A stretch of 64,000 bases of DNA, from assembly GCA_023238725.1 (NCBI GenBank), contig CM041553.1, positions 10,315,001 through 10,379,000 on the forward strand, given 5' to 3'. The DNA is from Scortum barcoo (Eukaryota > Chordata > Actinopteri > Centrarchiformes > Terapontidae). Below, piece after piece: positions 25,061 through 38,300 of this stretch. The number at the start of each line of letters is the position of its first letter. The stretch's first letter is position 1. Made by a program: the position numbers and the translations under genes. Under the pieces are notes generated by a model that had not been told where the DNA came from, did not search any database, and saw only the letters and a program-made list of their open reading frames with translations.

Positions 25061-27335
25061 AACTTCTAAGAAGAAACCCTTTTAATCTATTAAGTTGAAC
25101 ATGATTCATGTGTTGTCAGCTTGAAACTGTGTTGAATAAAAAAAAAAAGTCTTGGATTTGGCAAAAAGAAAAGGCCTGTTTATATGCTATATTTGGTGGT
25201 GCTTGATAGTGTTGCTATGAGAATGTGTATTACGCCCACATAGCACCACAAGTGTTACTATACAACACTGTGCGTGAAAAAGCCCACAAATAAAAAAAAA
25301 AAAACAAAAGAACGGTGAGAAGATAAGATCCAACAGCATGGCCACACAGTCACACAGACAATGCTCTCTTTCTCTTTTCTGCACTGTTTCCCCTTTGCCA
25401 TTTCAGTTAGGCACCATTGCCACTGAATACATACTTTTGGCAATAAAGCAAAATCAACACATATAAATAATCAACATAATAGCAGGCAAATCAGTCAGTT
25501 TGGCAACAATAACAGCAACTAATCAGAGAACAAGCTACCCTCTGCTTGGCTTTGTCTGTGCCTCTCTTTCTGCCAATTGAAATGGCCTTCACTGGTATAA
25601 AACCTATAATATAAACCTATATGTATAAAAGTGTTTGTTTGCAAAAGAAGAAGAATCAACTACTACTAGCACAATGGTAACAATTATAGAATTAAATTAT
25701 AACTATTATAATAGTTTCATCACACAATGAACTGCATTCCACTGCTTCTCCTGCTGCCTTTACTTCTTATATCACATCATGCATGTGTGGATTTTCATAC
25801 AGCAAGCAAATGTGTATGATTTTGTGTGTTTATAGGTGAGTATAAGAGGTGTATTTTGTGTCTGTGTCACCCACTGTTTGGCACTGCATTACAATTACAA
25901 TGCAATTTAGTTTTATTACATTATCATTGATAGGTTCATACATTATTTATTTATATGCCTGGTGCACTAGAGGGTGCAGACACATATAAAACTGCACCAA
26001 GAAAAAAAAAAAAAAAAAACTAATGCACTCAGTAACACATGCACACTCACACATGTGCAGTGAGTATGCAGATAAAGTGTGATCCCTCACACATACCTAC
26101 TGTTCAATCATGTTGTGGCAACTGCAGATAGGTTTAGAAAAAAAAACTGGAACTGGAATAAGTTCCTTTTGGTCTATGTGATGGACCGTGTTTCTTTTTC
26201 TCCACAGGTGGTAGTCTTTTTTCCTTTCCCCCTTATTCAGTCCTCCTTGCTCGCCCACATCTCTCTGCCCATATTGAAAAGCACCTGAGGGAGGTTTGCA
26301 GAATCACTAAACTCTCAAATACAAAGTACCTCAGGGTTAAGTTGGAACACACTAATAATACTTACTTTAGAATAAGAATGAGAATGAGAGCAGTGAAAGG
26401 CAAATGTACAGACAGTACAAGTACTACCTTTGTACTACCTAAGTACTACCAAAGAAAACAGATGATGAAAGATTTCATGTACACACACACACACTTTGTT
26501 GACACTGCATTAACTGTGGTTGGGAATAATGTAGTGTCCTCTTGTGAATAAGAAGCACTCATGAATAATAGGTTGCCTGGTAGCAACAACATTGCTTTCA
26601 GTAATGAAGAACACTATCTCATTGGTTCAAAAAGAAACATGAAGTCACCCATGAAAGCCTGTCCAAGACTTTACACAATGGAAAAAATGGAAGGAAATAG
26701 CCTTTGGTGTGTGGTGCTCAAAGCACTGAAAACTCAGTGGCACACTATGCTTCTAGAAAACTGATGGCTGAGAAAGTGAGCAAGATGCTTACAATATTAT
26801 TAACTGTAATTGCAATATGGTGAGTGAAATGCCATTTTTACCATGTCCAACGTACAAATGCACATTTAACAGCTTAATCACATAGAGTCTGTGTCCAGAC
26901 AGACAAAATGGCAGCTATAAAAAGGCACGTGTGAGTTTTGCGTGTGCAAGGTCAACAGAGTGTATGAGTGTGTGAACATCCTCCTCGATGCAGCAGTCGT
27001 GGAGATAATGATGGATTCCCTCATCATAGTGAGGTTAACTGGCAAACTGTCCCATTAGGTGAAAGCATACCATATGCAAGGTTATACACACAGAACACCC
27101 ACACCAATAATATACGAAGTACCGACAGGATGATCGCCATAACTTCTAGCTGTCCATGCACACTCGCGTACACTTTACACAATGGCATACATACAATACA
27201 CGCATGCACACACAAGATAAACCCACGTGTCGCTGGGGTGATGGATAGGCTGGGAAAGTATTTTGCAGTCACTTCTAATATTCAGGACTGTTGTAATTTT
27301 TCATACAACCTTTTATGTCAGCCAGCAGACCCGTT

Positions 27336-27361
27336 AGAGAGAGAGAGAGAGAAAGAGGGAA

Positions 27362-27399
<38 letters not shown>
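27336..27399. repeat. (GA)n microsatellite
   Basis: AG/GA repeat with a central AAAGAGGGAAAGGG interruption. It inflates open frames on both strands. Confidence 0.97.
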
Positions 27400-27401
<2 letters not shown>

Positions 27402-29021
27402 TCGGGGGGTGCAGTGTCACCTTTGCCTAGGGAAAACAGCTGAGGAAATGGCTGAAGGGATGCACAAATTAGGAAACTCAGAAAGTGCTTTGTTCGTCCT
27501 CTGCCTTTTTGACCATTTGGAGACATTACATGAGGGTCCTGGTAAAGAAAATGACTTTGGGTAGCATTTTGTAACTTGTCTTTAAGCTAGCACATTTAAC
27601 TTGGTCCTTGAGACCACTTTCACGTTGCATTATTAGGAGATGAAATTCAACACAATTAAAAACGTCAGTGCAAAGTCATTAACATGTTCATGAAATAACA
27701 AGTTGACTTTTGATAATCATAAAAGGGAAGATCATCATTATAGTATGATATTGAAATTGAAAACTTAAAATATAATTTACTCTTATGCAAATACAAACTT
27801 GCTCATGCTCCTCTAACTGGTAGTTTGCTTTTGCTGTGAAAAATGGTTCAGTTATATGTCAGGATACAAACTCTATTTTGAAATGTTTGCTGCATCACTT
27901 ACCATTCAGCATTAAGTTTGATACATGCAGGATGGGGAATAACTCAAATTAGCTTGTTCTAGAAATTTCAACCTCATACTGCAAGTCCTAAAAATCTGTT
28001 TTAGAGGCAACCACCTTATTGACAGCTTCACAGGAGGCAGTTTGCTCAGAAAGTCAAGCTACCTTAACAGCTCCCTCAGGCCTGTATGCCAACAGCCAGT
28101 GAATGCATAGCATCTTTTTCTTTATCTTTCCCCTTTCCTCTCTACTTCTCTCCCTCTTCCACTATACTTCTTATCTTTCTTCCTTGCTCTTTCCTCAGAG
28201 TGCACAACTTCTTCGACCTCCTGGTGCTCTGGCATGGCACTAATGCTGGCAGAGTTGGATTAAGGGATGGATTCTGACTCCGTTAAACCATGTTTAAAAT
28301 TAGAGCAGACATAGTATGCTGTGGCATGTCATGTAGCCAAAGTCATTTCCTGTACCGAGAGTTCAAGGTGAGGTTTAAAAAAAAAGATTTCTGAGCTCAG
28401 AAAAGCAAAAGTAAAATTGTATTACCTTTAGTTCTTGAATTCTGTCCAGGTAGAGGAGCTGACCTTTATTATTAAAGTCATGCCTTTATTTCTCGTTCAC
28501 CCCGTTTAGGCCTTGTTGATCTTCTTCCATATGCTGTGTTAATTTGCTATTGCTGCCATTTGCGGTTAATGCAAACGCTGCACTTCCGCCATCTGTTTCA
28601 CATTAAAACACTTCCAGCAGTTCAGGGGGTAGATTTCCCTCATGTCACTATAGGGCCTTTTCTAGTGAAACATCAACAGGAAGTTTTTTTTTTTTTCACG
28701 ATGTTGTTGTATTAATAACATCTTAAAAGGGAAAGAGATCAATATATCTGGCAAAAAGAGAAACCTAGTACTTGTGCATTTGATGCTGTGGATTTGCACA
28801 TGTATATGTGTACATGTGGTTCCTCCATCTGGAGCTTTAAATGAAAGCTACAGCTCCAACACAGGTCAAATTATAAGAGTAGGTCAAAGGTTATTTGACA
28901 GGCATTTATATCTAGAGATGACAGAAAAACAACAAATGTATCTCATAAAATTGAATAATTAATAAAATAACACTAAAACATGTATACTTAATATTCTCTG
29001 TGTTTAGTTAGCTACAGTCAG

Positions 29022-29339
29022 TTAAAGGTGTAGTCTGCAATTCTAATCCATGTCTCTTCTTATCAGAGAATATCTCCTCACAGTCTGCTAGCTATTCATT
29101 GTGTCGGTGTGCAAAAAAAAAAAATAAATAAATAAAATTCTCTCTGGCTGTGTTAATGGGAAAAAAGAAAAAGCTTGTTCTCATTCCCAAGTTGTCAATT
29201 ATCGATCTTTCCTCACAACTCGCAATGGTAGGACTTATTCGTTACATGCACACGTTTGAAGGAACACAGATGGGAGGGATGAACTGTTTGGCTGTTGGGT
29301 TAAAATATCAACAATTTTTCTCTGTGATTGCACCTTTAA
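29022..29339. mobile_element. candidate TTAA-flanked MITE
   Basis: The left end reads TTAAAGGTGTAGTC, and the complement of the right end reads TTAAAGGTGCAATC, 12 of 14 identical. Both sit on TTAA, the target-site duplication of piggyBac-type elements. The 318-bp interior has no coding capacity and includes an A-rich run and an AAATAAATAAAT stretch. The call rests on this end symmetry only. Confidence 0.5.
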
Positions 29340-30014
29340 GTTGGTGCTGCTGGTAGTTAAAACAGACTTCTTCACTGGCATTTATGCAGGTTTTTTTTTT
29401 TTTTTTTACCATACCCATTTACCTCGTGCATACTTTATAACCTTTGTTCTTTATACTTTGCTGAAGAGGCTGCGACAATGAAATGAAAGGATACCATAAC
29501 TTATTCAATCATCAAAATGCCATTCTTACTGTACAGGATGAAAGAAATGTTTCACTCTGTTTGTTGTCGGTTTGCTAACATTGTGAGGACATATAAAGAG
29601 AGGGTGTGGGCAGGATATGTTTGGAGCCAAAGGATGGAGCTGGAAGTGAAACGGCTAAGATACTTAACATGAGCTGTACAGATCTTCCACCTACACAGCG
29701 CAAAAATAAGAAGCATTATATCTCAAGGCTCCCGATCAATACTCAACATTAAAACAGACAGTGCTTTCAATTCCAGATGGCTTCGCAGTTATGAGGAGCT
29801 AACAGTTACACAAGCTGGTATCTGAAAACCATGCAATGAGGATTTCTGCTTAACATGCGACTAAATTACAGCCTACGTGTGTTGATATGCAAAACCTTTT
29901 TTTTTGTAATAAATCGCCTCCTTGATGATTTTTAAGTTAAATCCACCTTCTGTGTACAGGTAAAAGGGCTAGAAAGTTTCAGTGAAAATGATGAAGCTAT
30001 AGGGGAGACAGTAG

Positions 30015-30390
30015 ATGATGCGTCAGCTATCCCAGGAGGACGGATATTAACCTTTCTAAAGCGCTGGGCTGTGCTTTGTGTTTGACTGTGGCCATACATG
30101 AAAAGACAGCCCATAGTGTCCAAAGACCGAGCGCTCGCTTGTCTCCGACGTACGAGCCAGTGACTGCGTCCCGAATCACCTCTGACTGACAAATGACAGC
30201 AGAGAGTTTCCTGCTGCTTCGCTCGCTCCGCGCAAACCACTCACCCACACAAATCGCACACAAAATCACAGAGGAGCGAGTTGACAAGTGCATTTAACAT
30301 CACCTTGCTTTCGCCAACAACTGTGTCCCATTTCACCTCTGCAGCCTGCGAGACAGGCTGAGTGACAAATGACAGCAAAGGTCTCATGCC
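30015..30390. promoter_or_regulatory. CpG-rich intronic block with repeated 15-mer
   Basis: CpG dinucleotides are dense from about 30015 to 30275 (for example accgagcgctcgc, ctccgacgtacg, gctcgctccgcgc), while surrounding intron is CpG-poor. TGACAAATGACAGCA occurs at 30187-30201 and again at 30363-30377. TGACAG resembles the Meis/TGIF-type homeodomain word. It could be an internal promoter, an enhancer, or an exon of an unannotated transcript. No known domain appears in the frames crossing it. Confidence 0.45.
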
Positions 30391-33300
30391 TCCTCACACT
30401 TGTGTTTGTCTGCTTGCTTCACTGCTGTCACCCCACTCTGTCGTGTAAAAAATAAAATAAATATAAAATGTTAGGTGAACAGGGAGAATGTGGAAGAAAT
30501 CTTGCAAGGCTTGGTGGTTAAATCCACACTCACTCATACAAATGATTTAAAAAACTTTCTCCAATGACTTCCACTGTGTTGGAAGGAAAATATTCCAGCA
30601 CTTTAAACTTGAGAGTGTGGTTAGGCCGCGTATGTATTGCATTGTTTTGTCACGTTGAAAAATCGGGTTAATGCATTTTAAAAACTGCTAATATCTCCAT
30701 ATTTCATTTCATATGTCCTTAACATATCTTCGGAAATTCAGTGCTGATTCACGTTTAACTTTACAACAAGTTACCATGTCCATTTTTTTTTTTTTTTTTT
30801 TTTTTACTCACTGACAAAATTGCCTGCAGTTTGTTGTTGACTTCCGACTGTGCAGGGGCAGCGAAAGAGTTTAGATGTCCTTTGCGTATTTGTGCTGCAA
30901 GTCAGTGTAAGAGTGACATGACCAGTCACAGGAAATAGCAAGTTTTCTGTCAGTCTCCCTCCATCGACTCGCCTCAGTGCTTCCTCCTCAGCCCCTCTGA
31001 GCTGCAAAACATGCTCTAAAGACACGATTGGAAACAGATTGAAACGCTGATGTCAGGAGGAGAAACGGAACAATTTTATGTCAAACTCGCTCTCTGCCTG
31101 CGATAGTACGGAAAAGTAGATTCTGGTTCTAATTAGAGACAATCACACTGTGATTGTGAGTCAGATTTATGGTTGAATGTCATGTCACTGTGTGAGCTGA
31201 GTGATGTTAAAATGAAAGGTATAAATGACTCTGTGAGGAGTGTATTGATTACTGACTGACCATTACTGCAGCAGCACTGTTGTCATTTTTCCAACTTTTG
31301 TAAGCCTTTGCCATTGTATGTTCCCTAGACACTGGTGGGGGTAATCACAGGCATCCCAACAGGTACATAGTTTTTTTTTTTTTTTCCCAAATGGTGAGCA
31401 GGGAAAAAAAAACACACCTGAAGAAGAGGCAGAAGCACGTACTGTCTGGATCCACAGTGACTCTTTAGTTTCAAGGGTATACATTATGAAAGCAACGCAC
31501 AAATCCCAACAGCAATTCAGCCCACATATTCATGTTCTGCTTTAGCTAAACAGTCTGAACAGGGACAATTTAAAAGGTGACAAGTGAGAGTGCTAATATT
31601 GACTTGCTGATATTCAGTACGGCTGCAGTCATTTATTTGCCTTCCTAACATGAGGATCAAATTTAATCCATAATGCATTCGTGTTGCTGGAAATTGCATG
31701 CAATGTGCTACACAAGGATTCTGCAGCACAAGCATATTAATAATCAACTCACAGGAAACATTTTCATGGTATTACGTTATCAAATCTGACTCAGGTCAAA
31801 TGTTTTTGCCACTAAAATGTAAATGTTCCGATGGTAAAGTGAAATAGTGCGTTGAAGTTTTTCATCACTGAAAAATTTAAAGTCAAATGCGCACTTATCT
31901 TACATTACAGTGATGCATAAGCAGTGAAAGAATGTAACAGTAATGATTTGTATTGAAAAAAATGAACTTTCTTTGCACAGTAATATGTACACCGCAACTG
32001 TGATCCAGTGTTGGCAGCCACACATCTCTGATTTTTATTCAACAATTTCAGGGAGCTAAATTGCTACAGTAACAGGTTTCTGGCACTGCTTACAAATAGC
32101 TTCAGGGTGATTCATAAAGCATTTTCAAACTGAGCTTCGTGAGCAAGGGTCTTTCTTTCCTGCCTGCTGTCTTTTTTTTTCGCTTTCATTAAACAAAACA
32201 ACTGGACCCTGATCTCCTCTGCGTCTTAGTCAAGAGTGCAATCTCCAGTGATTAGGGCCGGGCAGGGACAAAGTCAACTTCTCATGATGATCTGTTGCCA
32301 TGATATCGACCCCTCCCCACCATCACCTGTGGAGAATATTTTCACCAGAGTTTAAAGAGAGTCTGTGGACTAAAATACTGCAGGAATGCCAGTCAGATTC
32401 CCAAACTGAACAACATGACCACAGAGCAGCAGGACTTCAACTTGGACTTTAAGGCATGTCTACAGCTGAGCACAACCTCTTACAGGTATCTTATAGACTC
32501 TATACAATACACAACAAACCTTTTACCTAAAAAAATGCAAGTTCAAAAACATTCTCCAAATTTTTACATGCCAACCTTTTATGAATATTTTAAGAACTGT
32601 TGTACTGTTTTACTCTTTATGAAGCTGTGGCTAACCACTCAATATATACAGTCAAAGTTGGCGAGGTAGGAAGCTTGACATCAGTCCTGGTGCACATGTG
32701 ACGTGTTGCTGTATGCATTATATTATTGAACACAGGACCTTCATCCATCTATCAACCTGGTGCTGCAAAGACATCCCCAACCCAAAGCAAGTGTCTCACA
32801 CACCTACTGCTGCAAATGCAAAATACAGAATTAAAACCTTGGTAATTTGCTTCTGTGGCTGTTTCTTCATATGGTGAGAGGTATTGCTGCTACTAAGCAA
32901 ATGAAAATGCATTGATCATAGCAAAACAAATGAAATGTTTAGTTAAGTTTGCATAACAACAGCAACTGCCACATTATGTCTGCCCAACCACTTTGAATGT
33001 ATCATTAGAAACTGACATGAACTGTCATGATGCCTAACTTATGCACCCACAGCCAGACAGTGTCTGCATCGCACATGCACAGAGTAGAAAAATAAACCAG
33101 GTGACCCAGCATCCGTCCCAGCCCTTCAACCAGATATGTGATTGGTATAATGGGTTGTGGGTGACAGATCATCACCGCTGGATCCTGTGGCCACCAGCTC
33201 CCCTGTCTGCCAATCAATTGCCTACGAAGAGCACCCACACAGAGAGTATGTCTTCCTCCACTGTTGGGATTGTGTCAGAGTGACAACCATAACAAAAATA

Positions 33301-35242
33301 CACACGCTTTCATCTATAGGGTCTATATTGATCCATTTCTGGCAAACAGGCAGAAAATAAAAGAACAAAGTTGACTTTTTTTTAAGTAACTGTGATGGTT
33401 CAAATTTTTGAGTGACACGCCGAGCGACAAAACATGTCTGGCTTCATCCATCATGTATTCATGTCTGTCTTTCATTTCTGCCCACTGTTTGGAACTGCCA
33501 AAAATGTGCATTTTTTCTCCTTTCAGTCTTAGAAGCTGAAACTTCACACTGTCACTTCCACATAAGAAGAGAAGAGTAAGTGGATGAAAAAAAAATTGTG
33601 TGTTATAAATATTCAGCATTAATGACATGTAATGTGTGCATGCCAAGTAATGCTAGCCCCTGGTATTACCCTAAAGTTAATAATAACAAAAATAATATGT
33701 GACAGTGGCTTTCTTGAGGCACAAGTGACGGCTTATGCGGTTTTAAATCCCATGCCAACTACTTGGTCACTTGTCTGCCTGGAACTGATATGACCTGAAT
33801 ACCAAACAGAGTGGAAAACATCATGACTGGCTACACTGCTGACAGACAAGTTATGGTAGATGTTTGTGTGTGCCTGTCCATGTTAATATCAGGATGCATA
33901 CATTTTTTGTGCATGTGTCCTTCATTTGGTATTATGGACAGATGAGAACCCAACAACGTTTTGAAGTCCTTGCTCAGATATAGAGATACGGTCAAATGGT
34001 CAACCCTGCATCCTACAGATTACATTTATATACAGCTAAATAGCAACAGCAGATGCATTTTGAAGGAAACTTGATCCTGGCCTTAGGAACTGGGAGATGT
34101 TATTGATAAATGTAGTGCTTGATTCACTCAAAAAAAAAAAAAAACCCTGAACATAGTCCAGGCTGCGATCACATTTGTCACCACAACTTAATTGGGAAAA
34201 TGTAATAAAATATAAATCTAATTTCCAGAAGACAGGTATGACATGGCAGGACAGCATTTGAGATGTCTTAGATTAAGTGCCTTAGTAAGTAGTTGTTCTA
34301 ATGTGAATCAATGTATCCTGTATCCTATTCAGTGTTTATTTGGAGGACTATGTTCAAAACAAAAATACATGGGTATGTTATCAAAATAGAAGTGGTGTAA
34401 TCCATGTATCAGGTCGCATTCATTAGATCTGCTACATACAAGATCTAGACTCAACATTAGACCTGGTATATCTTGTCCATTATATCTGTATGATGACGTT
34501 TGTGAGACATTTGATATACATTTCAGTCACAAATTCAAGTATTTGAATCTTGTGGCCCTTAACACACTTTTTTTTTATCAGTGTGTGTTCAAGATGGTGT
34601 TCCCGAATGACCAATTTTCAGATATCAGGTGGAAGCAAAAACAATGACCTACAATGACCTCTTAAGTTTAGCCTTGGAACAAGATAAGCTGACTTGTTAG
34701 ACGTGCAATACAAATGGTTGACAATAAGAGGCAGACAAGCAATTGAAATGGAATTTCTCTACAAGCGCAGTGGTGTGTGTGTGTGTGAGTGTATATGTGT
34801 GTTGCCTGTTGAGCAATGAGTGACATTCAGCGATGAGGTTATCAGATCCATGTCTATCCATCAGCACCGAGTGTATGTGGTGCTGATAGAGAAAATGTGT
34901 GCATGTGCTTGTGTGTGTGTTTGTCTGAATACAAAAGTGTTTATGTGACTTATGTATGAGTCTATTTTGTATGGTGGGTATTTGCGAGCGTGTGTTTGTT
35001 TACGTGTGCGTATACCTCTGGCTAATGCATCAGTGCAGTGTGTGCATGACAGTGTGTAGGCAGATGGGGTAATGTGTGTGTATGTGCTGCATGTTTGTGT
35101 GTGCGACCGAGCACAGATGTGATGTATGCATTAACTTCTGCATGTGAATTTAAATGTATGTGAGTAGCTTTGCCAGCTTATTTCCTATATGACTTGTATA
35201 ATCATCTTTATAGGTGAGACTAAGTAAGTCTGAGAGTGTGTA

Positions 35243-35245
<3 letters not shown>

Positions 35246-35282
<37 letters not shown>

Positions 35283-35313
35283 TGTGTGTGTGTCTGTGTG
35301 CATGTGTGTGTGT
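35246..35313. repeat. (GT)n microsatellite
   Basis: GT repeat with TT and TC interruptions near its right end. Confidence 0.97.
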
Positions 35314-38300
35314 ACGCCTCTAGCGTACAACCCAAGAGTCTTGTTTGTATGCTGTCAGTCACTGCAGACAGCCATTGGCTAAACAACACGGGAGAGAGGA
35401 ATTGAGAGCGATTGAGAAAGAAGTGTGGTAGGAAGGAAGAAGAGATGAAACAAAACAGGGAGATACACACATGGGAGAAAGAAAGGAGACAAAAAGCGAG
35501 ACAAAGGAAGTTAGAGACAGATAGAGAGAGCTGCGGGGAGAGAGGAAGAGAGGGCAACAATGGCAGAAAGTGAAAAAGAGAGAGAGAGAGAGAGAGATGG
35601 ATGGATGGGGGGATTGAGGTGCTCAAGGGTGCATGCTCCATGTACATCATGAAGGATGAGTCATGAGCATCCATATATACGTGTGCACAAACACACACGT
35701 ATATATGGAGTCACCTTGGTGCTATAAGCTTCTTTCCCCAAGGTCTACTTGTCTCCTTACAAGAGGTGTGCTCCAGTGTAAAACTGTCACATTCACTGGT
35801 AATAGTTAGCCAGTGGCTGAGGGCATAGTGCACCAAATTCTAGGCTTTTGCACAATATGAGCCAAAATAAACAAAATGTTATCAATATGTGAGTAGAGCA
35901 CATGAAAATAGAGCAGTCATAAATTTAAAACAAAGGTGATTCCAGAGAGTGCGTTAGTTGTATAGGATTTTCCCATGTGTTTGGGTGTAGATACGCTGCA
36001 CCAAGCCATGACATGCCTCACAACACATGAAAGCCGTGCTGAGCCGTGATGCTGCGATCCCGCTGGGAAGCAGGGCCAGCAAAGGTGATGTACAAATTCC
36101 CTTGCACCAGGGTCATTCATGTATTGCCCCTTGCCAGATTAACAGTGGTGATGTTTTCCTCAGAGAGAGTTAAACCAAAGTACTTTAGACAGAGAATTAC
36201 CTATTATACAATGTGTCACCTCCATCAAATGTGCTGATATAATTTCACAGCTGGGATCTTTACTGGCCAAAAAAACACCTCTCATCTCCTATTCATAAAT
36301 TGTCCACTTGTTGACAAAAATCAATTACATTACTTGTCACGGAAAAAAAAAAAAAAAAAAACAAAAAAACATCCTTTCTCCTCTCATTAGGCACAGATGA
36401 CAATAAAATGAATACTGCAGAATGAGTTAATCTATTAGAACACACAGTCTTGTGGACATTTAGGAGATCCCTCTGACAAATGGAAAACAATTGGTGGATG
36501 GTATTAAATTTCTAGCTGTATCTATTTTGTCCCTCAGTGTGATTGTAAAACAAAACAGCGGCGGCATGTAATTTTGCTCTTGGAGGCAGTGGGTGGTGTA
36601 ATCCAGCCTGGAGTCTGTTCCAGTGACAATGAACCAACAAAACAACCAGAAAGACCTTTACAGCAATAATGAGGAGGTTGTTCATAGAGGAGGCAAGAGA
36701 TGTCGCATTCTCTCTCTTCTCTCTCAGCTTAGCTCCCTCCTTTCCACACACACACACGCACAAGCTAACAAACATGCAGATTGAGTGATGGCTGTTATCA
36801 GCATACTTTGGGCACAAGTATAAGCTTCGTCTGACCTTAACATGTTCAATTAACCTGCAGTAATCCCTCTAGACTGATGGAGCTGGCTGAAGGCTGGTTG
36901 TCTATTATTGTAAAGGGGGAGATTACAATAGCAGTCTATGTTTGTGTGAAAAAAATAGATTTACAGTGTCCTGTGAGTGAGCAGGGAAAAGACCTAGAGG
37001 GCTACAAAATAAATAATACTTTCGACTCATGAAAAGGAATTTCACCACCAAAGCATCATAATTCGAATATCTTTTCAGGTTGGATGCTAATTATCGACAC
37101 TTATCAGCTATAACAAAAGCATGGCATTTGTTCAGTGTGTCAAACAGGTCTCTCGTCCATTCTCCCGAGCTGGACAAGCAGTTGACCAATCAGACCACTG
37201 AAGATGGGCGTAAGAATGGTGATGTCATCTTTCTCCAACGCTGGCTAGCTACCTGGCTCCATGGGAAATAGTGACACAGCTGTTGACTTGCAGTGATAAC
37301 TCTTAAATCCGTATATGATAACAAGTTACGGAGCAACCGCTAATGCAACATATACAGTGAATGAAAATGACTAGCTGGCAGAACGCCTGCGTCACTTCCT
37401 ACAGACGTGTGACAAAAACGTCAGCCACCATGAAACGCGAATGATTTTGTCTCACAGGAATGGTTCTTTCTCTATGTAAAAAGCTATATGAAGTGGCTCC
37501 AGAAAAGTCACATAATATAAATTCATCACCCAAAAAACACCATTTAGAGAGTGATTTAGACAAGGATAACATCTTAAAAACATCTGCCAATCAAAGAAAC
37601 TGCATCAACTTAAAGAAATAGAGGGAAAATGATGAAATTAACAATATGAGTACATACATATGCAGGTACATACTTAAATATATAATGTAGATAATGCAAA
37701 ATGTAAATGTGTTGGTACTTGCAATAGTGTTTCATAAATTACTTCACAGGTTAACCACTGATTAGCTGACTGACTATAAAATGGAATTATAGTCAGTAAA
37801 CTAGATATCAAATATGTCAGATCACAGTAAAATGTATTTGCTGTCCCAACCGTAAATAATATATTATTAATAATATATCTATCCAGTATATTTTTTATAT
37901 GTTGCCAAACCAGTTCATCATTAACTCAGATGAAATAAAAAAAAAAACAAATGGTTTCTCTTTTTCTACAGCTGCCTGACAATTAGGTTTGAAATCATAA
38001 TCGTCTAACATCCACATTAGTCTGATGATTGCAAACATTGTAAAAATAAATAAACAAAAGAATAAACACGCTGAATTGATGAAACTGGTTAGAAATGTGT
38101 GCTGTGTAAAAATGTGCAGCCTTGCAGGCTTAGCAGAATGTGCTGCCAGAGTGAGCAGGATGGCTTTTCTCGATTCTGCTGTTGTGACTTCCCTAAAAGG
38201 CACATAATACAGATTGATGACACCAAAGTTTATAAAGCGGTTCACGACTTCTGCAGCATAACATCCCTCTTTTCCCACTTTTCCTGTCACTCTTCACTGG

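Noticed and set aside
26968..27564. 198-codon plus-strand open frame
   Set aside because: Its length comes from a GA microsatellite (27336-27399) that reads RERERE. There is no domain, splice context or codon signal.
32414..32487. Short open stretch ending TCTTACAG|GTATCT as a hidden plus-strand exon
   Set aside because: It has only a fair ATG context and a donor-like end. No acceptor or homology supports it.
35243..35698. 151-codon minus-strand frame
   Set aside because: It is built from CA and CT simple repeats (TH and SL runs).
37855..37882. AT palindrome near 37860
   Set aside because: A 20-bp AT-only palindrome in AT-rich DNA is expected by chance.
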